A stretch of 64,000 nucleotides of DNA from Williamsia limnetica (lineage in GTDB: Bacteria; Actinomycetota; Actinomycetes; Mycobacteriales; Mycobacteriaceae): NCBI RefSeq assembly GCF_003217475.1, contig NZ_QJSP01000004.1, forward strand, positions 124,001-188,000, in the 5' to 3' direction. Shown piece by piece: positions 1 to 8,167 of the stretch. Both the position numbers and the translations under genes were made by a program. Position 1 is the first letter of the stretch, and each line of letters starts with the position of its first letter. The notes under the pieces are model-generated. The model ran no database searches. It was given only the letters and a program-made list of their open reading frames with translations, and was not told the origin of the DNA.

Positions 1-183
1 GCCCGCGACACCCATTCCGAGGATGACGATGTTGCCGGTCATGTTCCCGACGAATACCCGATCGAGGCCGAGGAAGCCGACCGCGTCGACCACACCCGTG
101 ACAAAGGTCAACGCGAGCATCAAGAGCAGTCCGCGCTTCTGGACGCTCTGGCGGAGGGCAACTCCGGGTGCCGGCTTTGTCAT
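1..183 (-). CDS. DUF1275 (YoaK-like) membrane protein, C-terminus outside window
   Basis: Only the first 61 codons are inside the window; the gene runs off the left edge. The translation starts MTKPAPGVALRQSV and continues into a hydrophobic segment containing TGVVDAVGF, then VGNMTGN, the pattern typical of DUF1275/YoaK membrane proteins, whose substrate is unknown. The ATG (183-181) overlaps the TGA of the upstream DapA-like gene as ATGA, so the two are probably translationally coupled in one minus-strand operon. The role is inferred only from the family; it may move or sense a substrate of the adjacent catabolic cluster. Confidence 0.8.
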   Translation of the reverse strand, partial: MTKPAPGVALRQSVQKRGLLLMLALTFVTGVVDAVGFLGLDRVFVGNMTGNIVILGMGVAG

Positions 184-1069
184 GCTGCCTCGAATCCGAG
201 TCGTTCGCTGTGTTCGTTCAGCGCAGGGTCGTAGGGCGTGGCCGGCGGCCTGACCGTGCAGCTCTCGATCACTCCCTGTCTGCGCCAGTGCTCTTTGCGG
301 ATCCCGATACTGGTGCCGGCCTGGGTTTCGAACGCGATCAGCGCCGACACCGCGGCGATGGCATCCTGCGCGCGGAGCGGGTCCCCCGCGCTCAAGAGGT
401 TCATGGCGTCGACGATCGCCTCCGGGCGTGAGATCCCCGCGGCGGCCCACTGCGCACCAGCCAGGTGATCGTCGACCAACCCGATGCCCCCGCCTCCTGC
501 CATGATCGTCACCGGTATCTCGCTGCGGAGCCGCCGGATCCGCGAAAAGGTCGGTGGCGCCTCCGATTTCACCGCCCATACCGTCTGGTCCAGACCCTCG
601 AGCGCCACCAGCAGATCCTCGATAACGTGTGGACCCCGGTGGCCGATGGCAGGTCCTGGACCAGCACAGGCAGCCCGCTCCGGGCATGAGCCCGCAGAAC
701 AGATCGACGGAGCGTCTGCGGATCGGGCGATGACACAGGGACCATGACCGCGGTGATCAAACTCCCGAACGCATTCGAGAGCGTCGTGATCTCGTCGAGT
801 GCGACCTGTTCGTCGAGTGACATCACCGCGGCGACGACAGGGGCATCGCCGGACTCCTCGAGCACCGCCTCGACGACCGACATCTTCTCTGCAGCGGACA
901 ACGCCGCCGGCTCCCCGATCACGCCCAGTGCGATCGAACCCGTACAACCTCTACCGAGCAGCTCACGGGTGACCGCTCGGACCGACCGCTGACAGACCTC
1001 GCTCCCGTCGCTCGTGAACGGTGTGGGCACCATCCCCCACACGGCGGCGGTGTACTCAGTAGCATTCAT
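180..1069 (-). pseudogene. DapA-family (dihydrodipicolinate synthase-like) aldolase, frameshifted
   Basis: Class I aldolase of the DapA/NanA family, split over two frames. The N-terminal part (MNATEYTAAVWG..., with TPFTSDG, the GVIGEPAALSAAEK loop and DLPSATGV) is read from 1069; the C-terminal part, carrying the expected Schiff-base lysine in VWAVKSE and a GGGGIG loop, is in the next frame down to 180. The switch lies near 618-640, around the sequence for GVH/VIEDLL. The span is 890 nt, one short of 297 codons, which fits loss of one base from a normal 296-aa protein. It may be a true recent mutation or a sequencing error. Diverges from the GntR gene at 1109 and overlaps the DUF1275 gene. 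Catabolic DapA paralogues act on keto-deoxy sugar acids or hydroxy-oxo acids; the substrate here is unknown. Confidence 0.75.
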
Positions 1070-1080
1070 CTGGATCCAAT
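1070..1080 (-). promoter_or_regulatory. Candidate GntR operator 1 (core TTGGATCC)
   Basis: Minus-strand reading ATTGGATCCAG lies immediately upstream of the DapA-like start, in the 39-nt gap shared with the divergent GntR gene. It shares the core TTGGATCC with sites at 3676, 3885 and 6899. The position suggests control of both the aldolase operon and the regulator itself. That the adjacent GntR protein binds it is inference. Confidence 0.5.
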
Positions 1081-1108
1081 CTTTGTAGATACCCGCGGAA
1101 GGAACTCG

Positions 1109-1852
1109 ATGACAGACGGCCCCGATGGGCACCGACTTCGCGGCACGGGCGGCGCGGATCCGGTCGGCACCACGTCGCCGCTGGTGCAGCAGCTCGCCGA
1201 CACCATCGCAGAACGGATCAGCCGCGGTGACTACAACTTCGGCACCTGGATCCGACAGGAATCGCTCGCCAAGGAACTCGGAGTCAGCAGGATGCCGATC
1301 CGCGAGGCCCTCGGGCAGCTGCAGGCCCTCGGGATCGTCGAGATGGTGCCGAACCGTGGGGCGCGCCCGCGGCAGCCGTCCCTGCGAGAGCTGACCGAGG
1401 TCTTCGAGGTCCGGGCCCTGCTGGAAGGTCACGCAGCGCATGAGGCGGCCCGCCTCATCACCCACGCGCAACTGCAGGTCCTCTACGCGACGGTCGAAGA
1501 TTTCCGGGGGATCGTGGCCGATGCGCTCACCGGCGAGTTCGAGCCCGCCGAACTGCGTCGCCGCTGGGTGCAGGCCAATTCGACTTTCCACGACACCATT
1601 CTCGAGGCGGGCGGCAACACCCAGCTGCGGGCGACCGTGTCCTCGCTCCACCACCGGATCCCGCGGAACCTCACCTGGACGGCCCTGGACGCCGATCCCC
1701 GCCTCCTCGCCGAGAACGCGGACGCACACGAGGCGATCGCCAAGGCCATCGACCGTCGGGACGGCGAAGCCGCGCGAGCGCAGATGATCGAGCATTCTCG
1801 CCGGGCCCGGGAGTTGATCACCAGCCGGTCGCAGGACTCGTTCGCGCCCTGA
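1109..1852 (+). CDS. GntR-family regulator, FadR/FCD subfamily
   Basis: A 247-aa cytoplasmic DNA-binding protein. An N-terminal winged helix-turn-helix (about residues 24-88) has the diagnostic ESLAKELGVSRMPIREAL recognition region; an all-helical FCD ligand-binding domain follows (about 93-235). FCD regulators usually bind a small carboxylate or its metal complex and release a short palindrome. The ATG is preceded by GGAAGGAA. The gene diverges from the DapA-like gene and is the only regulator within the 1-8 kb catabolic block, whose promoters share the TTGGATCC motif, so it is the obvious candidate repressor of that block. The effector cannot be read from sequence. Confidence 0.93.
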   Translation: MTDGPDGHRLRGTGGADPVGTTSPLVQQLADTIAERISRGDYNFGTWIRQESLAKELGVSRMPIREALGQLQALGIVEMVPNRGARPRQPSLRELTEVFEVRALLEGHAAHEAARLITHAQLQVLYATVEDFRGIVADALTGEFEPAELRRRWVQANSTFHDTILEAGGNTQLRATVSSLHHRIPRNLTWTALDADPRLLAENADAHEAIAKAIDRRDGEAARAQMIEHSRRARELITSRSQDSFAP

Positions 1853-1863
1853 CGGACACGACG

Positions 1864-3651
1864 TCATCGGCCTACCGCATAACCCTGCGCTCCGCGGGGG
1901 TTGGCCGCCGCGCCCAGGACGCCCGTCGCCGGGTCGCGGGTGACCGCGCTCAGACGTCCGAGTGCCCAGTCACCCGCCCTGGTCACCCGATGTCCGCGAG
2001 CGATCAGCTCGTCGATCACACTGTCGCCCAACCTGTTTTCGACCACGGCTCCCGCCGGCTCCCAGGCGCGCGGCCAGAAGGATCCCGGCATCGACGTCGT
2101 GTGCAGTGTCGGTGCGTCGATCGCCTGCTGGGGCGTGTAGCCGCCGACGACGGTTCGCAGAAGGTAGCTCAACTGCCACTGGTCCTGCTGATCGCCACCC
2201 GGAGTACCCAGCGCCGCGATCGCCCAGCCATCGCGCATGAGCATCGTCGGCGTCAGTGTGGTCCGGGGCCTCATGCCGGGGCGTAACGCAGACGGGCTCG
2301 CCGGGTCGAGCCAGGTCATCTGCAGCCGGGTCCCGAGCGCGAACCCGAGTTCGGGAATCGTCGGTGACGACTGCAACCAACCACCAGAAGGTGTGGCCGA
2401 CACGGCGTTTCCCCACCGATCGATGACGTCGATGTGGCAGGTGTCGCCCCGCGTCTCACCGGTCACCGTGACGGTCGGTTCGCCGGTGGCACCCGACGCT
2501 GCACCCGATGCGGTCTCGACGAGGGGAGGAAGGAAGGGGTCGATGGCGCACACACCCGGCCGGAACTCGGCGGACGCACGCTCTCCGATCTCCTTCCGGC
2601 GGATCGACGCGTACTCCCGGGACAGCAGCGTCTCCAGATGCTCCCGATCCAGCCCGTCGCCGTAGTAGGCGTCTCGGTCGGCCAACGCGAGTTTGAGCGC
2701 CTCCAGGACGTTATGGGCGCCGATCGCCGTCGACGGGTCGATCTCGGTGTCACCGAACTCGTCGAGGATGGCGAGGGCCTGCAGCAGCACCGGGCCCTGG
2801 CCCCAGGGGCCGGATTTCAGGACCGTGACACCGCGGAAGTCGAACTCGACAGGCTCCTCCCAGGATGCGCTGAACGCGGCCATATCTGACTTGCGGAGCA
2901 CGCCGCGATGGTCCCGTCCGTCCGAATGTCGGTGTGGCCTTCGCACGAACTCGTCGATCTCGCCTGCGACCGAACCCGAGCACCACTCCGTACGAGCTGC
3001 ATCGATACGTTCGTACCGCGACCGGTGACCGCGACCGGCGCTCACCAGCCGTCGCAGTGTGGCGGCGTAGGCCGGATTCCGGAACAAGCTGCCGGACCGG
3101 GGAATACGGCCGTCGGGCATCCACAACGCCGCCGAGGTGGGCCAGTGCTCGAAGAACAGGTCTGCGACGGTGCCGATCACCGCGGCCACCCGATCCGAGA
3201 GTACGTGGCCGTTGTCGGCGTATCCGATCGCGTACTCGAGCACGTCTGCCGGCTCCCACGTGCCGTGATCGCGCAGCATCAACAGCCAGGCATCCACAGC
3301 TCCCGGCACTGCCGCCGCCAGCGCACCCGCAGCCGGGACCAGATCCAATCCCAGCCTCCGCATATGGGTGATCGAGGCTGCAGCCGGCGCCGGACCTTGG
3401 CCCATCAGCACAACCGGGGGTTTTCCCACCGGCGAGGCGATGGCCACCAGATCGCCGCCGGGGCCGTTCAGATGCGGTTCCACCACGTGCAGCACAAAGG
3501 CGGCAGCCGTCGCCGCGTCGAATGCGTTGCCACCCCGTTCGAGAACCGACTGCGCCGTCCCTGATGCCAGCCAGTGGGTCGACGCAGACATTCCGAAGGT
3601 GCCGGTGAGGTCCGGCCTGGTCTGGAACTCGGCGGGGGCGGCGAACGACAT
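1864..3651 (-). CDS. Gamma-glutamyltransferase-family Ntn hydrolase
   Basis: A 595-aa protein of the GGT family, which self-cleaves at a threonine to form two subunits. The N-terminal signature (NAFDAATAAAFVLHVVEPH, then NGPGGDL) is at about residues 42-68. The cleavage/nucleophile site reads G-D-T404-C-H, followed by DVIDRWGNAVSAT, where classical enzymes have TTH; the C-terminal GTPGGDQQ is also present. No signal peptide is visible, so it is probably cytoplasmic. ATG 3651 has a good GAGGAGAAC ribosome site; an upstream in-frame start lacks one. Diverges from the cupin gene with a TTGGATCC site on each side. It may hydrolyse a gamma-glutamyl conjugate or another amide, or a cephalosporin-acylase-like substrate. 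Confidence 0.9.
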   Translation of the reverse strand: MSFAAPAEFQTRPDLTGTFGMSASTHWLASGTAQSVLERGGNAFDAATAAAFVLHVVEPHLNGPGGDLVAIASPVGKPPVVLMGQGPAPAAASITHMRRLGLDLVPAAGALAAAVPGAVDAWLLMLRDHGTWEPADVLEYAIGYADNGHVLSDRVAAVIGTVADLFFEHWPTSAALWMPDGRIPRSGSLFRNPAYAATLRRLVSAGRGHRSRYERIDAARTEWCSGSVAGEIDEFVRRPHRHSDGRDHRGVLRKSDMAAFSASWEEPVEFDFRGVTVLKSGPWGQGPVLLQALAILDEFGDTEIDPSTAIGAHNVLEALKLALADRDAYYGDGLDREHLETLLSREYASIRRKEIGERASAEFRPGVCAIDPFLPPLVETASGAASGATGEPTVTVTGETRGDTCHIDVIDRWGNAVSATPSGGWLQSSPTIPELGFALGTRLQMTWLDPASPSALRPGMRPRTTLTPTMLMRDGWAIAALGTPGGDQQDQWQLSYLLRTVVGGYTPQQAIDAPTLHTTSMPGSFWPRAWEPAGAVVENRLGDSVIDELIARGHRVTRAGDWALGRLSAVTRDPATGVLGAAANPRGAQGYAVGR

Positions 3652-3675
3652 GGTTCTCCTCGTGTCGGCGGAATG

Positions 3676-3687
3676 ATTGGATCCTAT
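3676..3687 (+). promoter_or_regulatory. Candidate GntR operator 2
   Basis: ATTGGATCCTAT lies 25 nt upstream of the GGT-like start codon. The same 12 bases occur at 6899-6910, also in a promoter region. Second member of the proposed regulon motif with core TTGGATCC. Confidence 0.55.
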
Positions 3688-3884
3688 TTGGCCAAAGATA
3701 CCGCATTTCGCGAGACACATCGGCGGAAGGGTGGCGGTGCGATGTGTCCCGCTCTGCAGAAAGGAGGCAGGCATCAGCTGATGTAACACCATAGAAACAT
3801 CATCTAGCAGGGGCTTTGGCGAGATGAGGGGTTGACGCCGCCGAACGTCGGTGGCATCGTCTCAACTGCATCCTGAATCATTTT

Positions 3885-3896
3885 CTGGGATCCAAC
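3885..3896 (-). promoter_or_regulatory. Candidate GntR operator 3
   Basis: On the minus strand this reads GTTGGATCCCAG, 60 nt upstream of the cupin start in the GGT/cupin divergent region. It matches the TTGGATCC core of operators 1, 2 and 4. The 304-nt divergent region (3652-3955) holds operators 2 and 3 and no plausible gene. Confidence 0.45.
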
Positions 3897-3955
3897 TACG
3901 AAACAGGCCGGTATCGGCGAGACTGAAGCCGGTACCCACACCCAAGGAGCGACTC

Positions 3956-4369
3956 ATGACAGACACCCCGGCATATTCCGGCGAGGCCATCCCTCCCACG
4001 CCCGGAGACACACTCGTCTTCGAGAACGATCGTGTACGTGTCTGGTCGATGACCCTGGAGCCCGGCGGGATGTTCGATTTCCACCAGCACCATCACGATC
4101 ACGTGGTCATCTGGCCGGACGCCGGCGACGTACAGGGTCAAGAACTCGGTGACGCTGAGTGGGGCATCGCCCAGCACGCCGATCCGGGCTTCGTGCTGTA
4201 CAAGACCGTTGGATCCTCGAAACCGCTGCACCCACACCGCATTCGTAACCTCGGCGGTGAAAAGGTCACCCACTTCATCATCGAACTCCTCGAGACCTCG
4301 CCCAGTGCAGTCGAGCTTCCCTGGCAGCACAACGATCGCGGTTCGTTCACGACCCCCGACGGTCGCTGA
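3956..4369 (+). CDS. Small single-domain cupin protein
   Basis: A 137-aa protein. One conserved beta-barrel cupin is seen, with the metal-binding histidines in FHQHHHDHVVIW (about residues 41-52) and HPHRIRN, and a glycine-rich turn (PGGMFDF) before the first motif. ATG 3956 follows CAAGGAGCGACTC, a good ribosome site, so the longer upstream reading is discarded. Cupins of this size are often isomerases, lyases, dioxygenases or sensors of small acids. It lies between the GGT-like gene and an APC permease and is probably co-regulated with both. No substrate can be assigned. Confidence 0.88.
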   Translation: MTDTPAYSGEAIPPTPGDTLVFENDRVRVWSMTLEPGGMFDFHQHHHDHVVIWPDAGDVQGQELGDAEWGIAQHADPGFVLYKTVGSSKPLHPHRIRNLGGEKVTHFIIELLETSPSAVELPWQHNDRGSFTTPDGR

Positions 4370-4510
4370 CACCGCTGCGCCCCACCCCGCACATCGAGCC
4401 GCCACCGGCTCCCCCACCTCACCGAACTCTTCGGCACCATCGCGGCGACGCGACCTGCGTGGTCACCCCACGCCCTCGACAAGATCCATCACACCTCTCA
4501 GGAGATCGAC

Positions 4511-5941
4511 ATGGCCGTCCCGAACGACGAGCTCATCAGCACCACCGAGACAGATCACCTCAAACGAAACACCATCGGCGTGGCCGGCATGGTGTTCATG
4601 GTCGTCGCAGCGACCGCACCCCTGACCGCCATGGCCTCGAACCTGTCGATCGGCCTCGCATTCGGGGTCGGCGAAGGACTGGTCGGGCTGCTGCTCCTGG
4701 TGGGCATACTTCTTGCGGTGTTCACCGCCGGCTACGTGGTCCTGAGCCGTCGTGTCATCAACGCCGGCGCCTACTACGCCTTCATCGGCTACGGACTCGG
4801 CAAGGCGTCAGGATCTGCCTCGGCATTCGTCGCCACCATCGCATACAACCTCGCAGCCGCTGGAATGATCGCCGCAACAGGCTATTTCACCGACATCGCC
4901 GTCAGCTCGATGTTCGATATCGACCTTCCCTGGTACGTGTACGGAGCTCTGGCGCTGGTCGTGACAGCAGCCCTCGGCTTCATCGGGGTCGAGATCACGA
5001 AGAGGGTCACCTCCATCGTGTCGATCGCCCAGTTCGTCATCATCATCTGGTTGGGTATCGCCATAGTCGTGCAGCGGCCCGAAGGGTTCTCCATGGACGT
5101 ATTCGCGCCGGATCGGATGTTCGAGGGCAACCTGGCACTCTCGCTGGTCTTCTGTGTGCTGTCGTTCGCGGGTTTCGAGGCCACCGCCATCTACGGTGAA
5201 GAGGCGCGGGCGGCGCGGCGCAGCATCAAGGTCGCGACCTATTGCGCACTGGCCCTTCTCGTCCTGATCTTCATGGGCTCGACCTGGTCGATCGTCGCCG
5301 CATTCTCCGATGTGCAAGCAGTCGCCGCACAAGACCCAGGTGGGCTGATCTTCGCAACCGCCGATCTCTATCTCGGCGGTTGGTCCGAACAGATGTTGAG
5401 CCTGCTGGTGGCATTCAGCTTTCTCGCCGCGGCCGTCGCGTTCCACAACATGGCGGCCCGATACATGTTCGCGCTCGGTCGCTCCCGGCTGCTTCCCCAT
5501 CGCCTCGCGGACGTCAATCCACGTTTCGGAACTCCCCAGGTCTCCGGGGCGATTCAGATCGCCATCTCGCTCATCGTGCTGGTCCCGTTCGTGATCGCCG
5601 AGTCGGACCCGATCATCAACCTGTTCCCCGCGGTCTCGGGCATCACCTCCCTCTCGATCCTCGGCCTCATGATCGGGTGCAGCCTCAGTGTTGTGGTCGC
5701 CTCATACCGGGGGCTCCTCGAGGGCGAATCGATGTGGTCGTCGCGAATCGCCCCGGCATTGTCCGGCGTACTCCTCGCCGCCATCGGCGTCATCGTGGTG
5801 ATCAACTACCAGGATGTGACCGGGAGTTCGTCGTGGGTCGTCGCCGCGATGCCCGCACTACCCGTTCTCGGTGCGATCTACGGCGCGGTCATCTATCGCC
5901 GCGGGCGAGGTCAGGACCTCGAGAAGCATCTCGCCGACTGA
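4511..5941 (+). CDS. APC-superfamily amino-acid/amine permease
   Basis: A 476-aa integral membrane protein with about 12 hydrophobic segments. The N-terminal GVAGMVFMVVAATAPL segment is the unwound first helix of APC permeases, and GINAGAYYAF-like (VINAGAYYAF) plus SFAGFEATAIYGEEAR match helix 6 of the yeast-type/eukaryotic-like APC groups. Likely imports an amino acid, amine or gamma-glutamyl compound by proton symport. ATG follows CTCAGGAGATCGAC. It lies 141 nt after the cupin on the same strand and ends at a strong hairpin, so cupin-permease is a likely transcription unit feeding the GGT-like hydrolase. Confidence 0.93.
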   Translation: MAVPNDELISTTETDHLKRNTIGVAGMVFMVVAATAPLTAMASNLSIGLAFGVGEGLVGLLLLVGILLAVFTAGYVVLSRRVINAGAYYAFIGYGLGKASGSASAFVATIAYNLAAAGMIAATGYFTDIAVSSMFDIDLPWYVYGALALVVTAALGFIGVEITKRVTSIVSIAQFVIIIWLGIAIVVQRPEGFSMDVFAPDRMFEGNLALSLVFCVLSFAGFEATAIYGEEARAARRSIKVATYCALALLVLIFMGSTWSIVAAFSDVQAVAAQDPGGLIFATADLYLGGWSEQMLSLLVAFSFLAAAVAFHNMAARYMFALGRSRLLPHRLADVNPRFGTPQVSGAIQIAISLIVLVPFVIAESDPIINLFPAVSGITSLSILGLMIGCSLSVVVASYRGLLEGESMWSSRIAPALSGVLLAAIGVIVVINYQDVTGSSSWVVAAMPALPVLGAIYGAVIYRRGRGQDLEKHLAD

Positions 5942-5947
5942 GGACGA

Positions 5948-5998
5948 CACACGAACGACGATGGGGACGCCTGGACCGGGCGCCCCCATCGTTGTGTG
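5948..5998. terminator. Convergent hairpin terminator
   Basis: Stem ACGATGGGG (5958-5966) pairs with CCCCATCGT (5984-5992), extended by flanking CACAC/GTGTG. It lies between the stop of the APC permease and the stop of the convergent hydrolase, so it probably ends both transcripts. Confidence 0.75.
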
Positions 5999-6016
5999 AA
6001 TGCTCGGTGACAATGC

Positions 6017-6796
6017 TCAGTACTTGGCGATCAGCTGCGACACCCGCCGCACGAGTTCGTCGGCACATTCGAACGCGGTGGCATGCCGGGCACCCTCGAT
6101 GCCCCAGAATGCTGCGCCCGGAATACGTTCGGCCAGCAGGCGTCCGGCCTCGTACGGGATCACCGTGTCGTCGGTTCCGTGCACCACCAACGTGGGCATA
6201 CGGATGGATGCCAGGAGTTCGGTGGTGTCGTGGCCTGCGAGCGCACCGATCCTGCGAGCATGCAGTTCGTCGGGCCGGCGGACCAGCGCCGCACGTACCG
6301 TCTCGACGATCGAGGGATCATGCTCTCTGACAGTGGGACTCAGTGCTGCGTCCAGCATCGCCGATGCGCGCTCCTCCGCTGTCATCGCGGTCGAACCCTC
6401 GGCGAACGTCCGCGTCGAGGCGTGGGTTGCCGTCGTCGAGACCAACGCAAGCGTGCGCACACGTTCCGGATGACGAATGGCGAGATGCTGCGCGATCGCT
6501 CCTCCGAACGAGGTGCCCAGCACATGCGCTGACGACCACCCCAGGGCGGTCATGAGATCCGCCGCGTCGTCGGCGAGGTCACCCATCGAATACGCGGGGC
6601 GGTCACTGATCTGGTCGCCGGTGTCGCGCTGATCGTAGGCGACAGCCTCGATCCCCGCCGCAAACCTACCTGCGAGATCCGTGAATTGGGTACGGTCGCT
6701 GCCGATCCCGTGGATCAGCAGCAAAGATTCGCCGGAGCCCACTGATGAGTACTTCACCGTGCGTCCGTCGCTGAGTGTGATTGTTTCGTCCTGCAT
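6017..6796 (-). CDS. Alpha/beta-fold hydrolase
   Basis: A 259-aa soluble hydrolase with the oxyanion LLLIHGIGSDR segment (25-35), nucleophile elbow G-T-S96-F-G-G, acid in HGTDDTVIP (Asp209/210) and a histidine in GARHAT (His238). The overall pattern resembles 3-oxoadipate enol-lactonase-like and C-C hydrolases. Transcribed toward the APC permease and diverging from the FAD monooxygenase; a TTGGATCC operator lies in the shared 173-nt promoter region. A likely role is hydrolysis of an ester, lactone or oxidised intermediate made by that monooxygenase; this is context inference. Confidence 0.92.
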   Translation of the reverse strand: MQDETITLSDGRTVKYSSVGSGESLLLIHGIGSDRTQFTDLAGRFAAGIEAVAYDQRDTGDQISDRPAYSMGDLADDAADLMTALGWSSAHVLGTSFGGAIAQHLAIRHPERVRTLALVSTTATHASTRTFAEGSTAMTAEERASAMLDAALSPTVREHDPSIVETVRAALVRRPDELHARRIGALAGHDTTELLASIRMPTLVVHGTDDTVIPYEAGRLLAERIPGAAFWGIEGARHATAFECADELVRRVSQLIAKY

Positions 6797-6898
6797 ATCG
6801 CAGCTACTTTCTCGAACCGGTCGGGCAGGCGCCGTCCCGAGGGAACGTCGCCATACTTATCTCACACAAACCGTGCGCCGAACACCACGGACTGCTAG

Positions 6899-6910
6899 AT
6901 TGGATCCTAT
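6899..6910 (+). promoter_or_regulatory. Candidate GntR operator 4
   Basis: ATTGGATCCTAT, identical over 12 bases to the site at 3676-3687, in the divergent promoter between the alpha/beta hydrolase and the FAD monooxygenase. The related words GTCGGATTGAA and GATTGAAT follow directly and may be part of a longer site. Confidence 0.55.
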
Positions 6911-6969
6911 CCTAGTCGGATTGAATACGATTGAATGCCGACTTAACGAACTCTCAACAGGAGGCAACC

Positions 6970-8088
6970 ATGGCAGTGCTGGTTTCAGGAGCGAGCATCG
7001 CCGGCTTGTCGCTCGCGTACTGGCTCGACCGCTTCGGATTCGAGGTCACCGTCGTCGAACGCGCGCCGGCCCTTCGCGTCTCCGGGTCGCCGATCGACAT
7101 CCGCGGCGACGCACTGGGGGTTGCGGCCGAGATGGGCATCAGAGATGCGATACACGACCAGCGGGTCTCCACGTCTGGACGAGACGCCTTCACCACCTGG
7201 GTCGACTCCCTGGGCCAGCCGATCGCCGTGCTGCCCAACGAATACGCAACCGACTCACCGGACGACATCGAAATCGCTCGGGACAACCTGATCGCCATCT
7301 TGCACGACGCGATCGGCTCCGGCGTCGAGTTCGTCTACAACGACTCCATCGAAACCGTGGTCGACACCGGCAGAGTCGTCGAAGTGGCTCTGGCCTCCGG
7401 GCGATCAGCCCGGTACGACCACGTCGTCGGCGCGGACGGTATCCATTCGACGGTACGGGAAGCAATCTTCGGACCCGAGCACCAATACCGCAAGCACCTC
7501 GACACCTACACCGCGCTTGTGGACCTTCCCCTCGGTTCGGGAACAGCCGGCGAGAGTGTCACCTTCAGTGCACCCGGGAAGATGTTCTGTATCAACGACT
7601 ACGGGCACCGTACGATCGGGTTCATGGCTGCCAGAACCCCGGAGGTCGAGTACGACAACCGGGACCTCGCCGACCAGAAAAGGGTGTTGACGGGACTACT
7701 GGCGGGCGAGAGCGGTTGGCGATCCGAGTTCTTGCTGGAGTCGATCGCCGAGACCGACCGGCTCTACTTCGACTCGGTGAGCCAGGTGCACATGCCGGGG
7801 TGGTCCCGCGGTCGCGTCGCGCTCATCGGTGACGCCGCGCATGCCGCGTCACTCTTCTCGGGCCGCGGCACGTCACTGGCCATGATCGGCGCCCATCATC
7901 TGGCGACTGAATTGGCCGCGGCGCCTTCCGAGCACACCGAGGCGTTCGGCCGATACGAGCAACACATGCGTCCACGGGTCGCCACCGCGCAGGAGGGCGT
8001 CTCAGAAGCGCGGGACTTCTTGGTGCCCGCGACCGAGTCGCAATTGCAGGCGCGGAACCAGAGGTTCGCTGTCGACGCGGCACACTGA
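6970..8088 (+). CDS. FAD-dependent (class A, Tet(X)/PHBH-like) monooxygenase
   Basis: A 372-aa flavoprotein. It has the Rossmann GxSxAG fingerprint (GASIAG, 7-12) ending at Glu30, the DG motif VVGADGIHS (152-160) for FAD and NADPH binding, and the GD motif GRVALIGDAAHA (281-292). Class A monooxygenases hydroxylate aromatic or polycyclic substrates using NAD(P)H and oxygen. ATG 6970 is preceded by AACAGGAGGCAACC, favouring it over an upstream frame start. Divergent from the alpha/beta hydrolase with operator 4 between, and followed by a strong terminator. Together these suggest an oxidation-then-hydrolysis step of the GntR-controlled pathway. Confidence 0.93.
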   Translation: MAVLVSGASIAGLSLAYWLDRFGFEVTVVERAPALRVSGSPIDIRGDALGVAAEMGIRDAIHDQRVSTSGRDAFTTWVDSLGQPIAVLPNEYATDSPDDIEIARDNLIAILHDAIGSGVEFVYNDSIETVVDTGRVVEVALASGRSARYDHVVGADGIHSTVREAIFGPEHQYRKHLDTYTALVDLPLGSGTAGESVTFSAPGKMFCINDYGHRTIGFMAARTPEVEYDNRDLADQKRVLTGLLAGESGWRSEFLLESIAETDRLYFDSVSQVHMPGWSRGRVALIGDAAHAASLFSGRGTSLAMIGAHHLATELAAAPSEHTEAFGRYEQHMRPRVATAQEGVSEARDFLVPATESQLQARNQRFAVDAAH

Positions 8089-8108
8089 ACCGGCACCGCA
8101 GACAACGA

Positions 8109-8150
8109 AAGCGCCCGACCTCATCGAGAAATCGACGGGGTCGGGCGCTT
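8109..8150. terminator. Convergent hairpin terminator
   Basis: AAGCGCCCGACC (8109-8120) pairs perfectly with GGTCGGGCGCTT (8139-8150). It lies between the monooxygenase stop and the convergent lpd stop. Confidence 0.85.
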
Positions 8151-8167
8151 GTGCGCGTGCTACCGAA

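Noticed and set aside
4209-4216. Extra TTGGATCC inside the cupin gene, and another at 25964 in jetC
   Set aside because: Both are within coding sequence, and two or so chance copies of an 8-mer are expected in 64 kb. They lack the flanking AT of the promoter sites.
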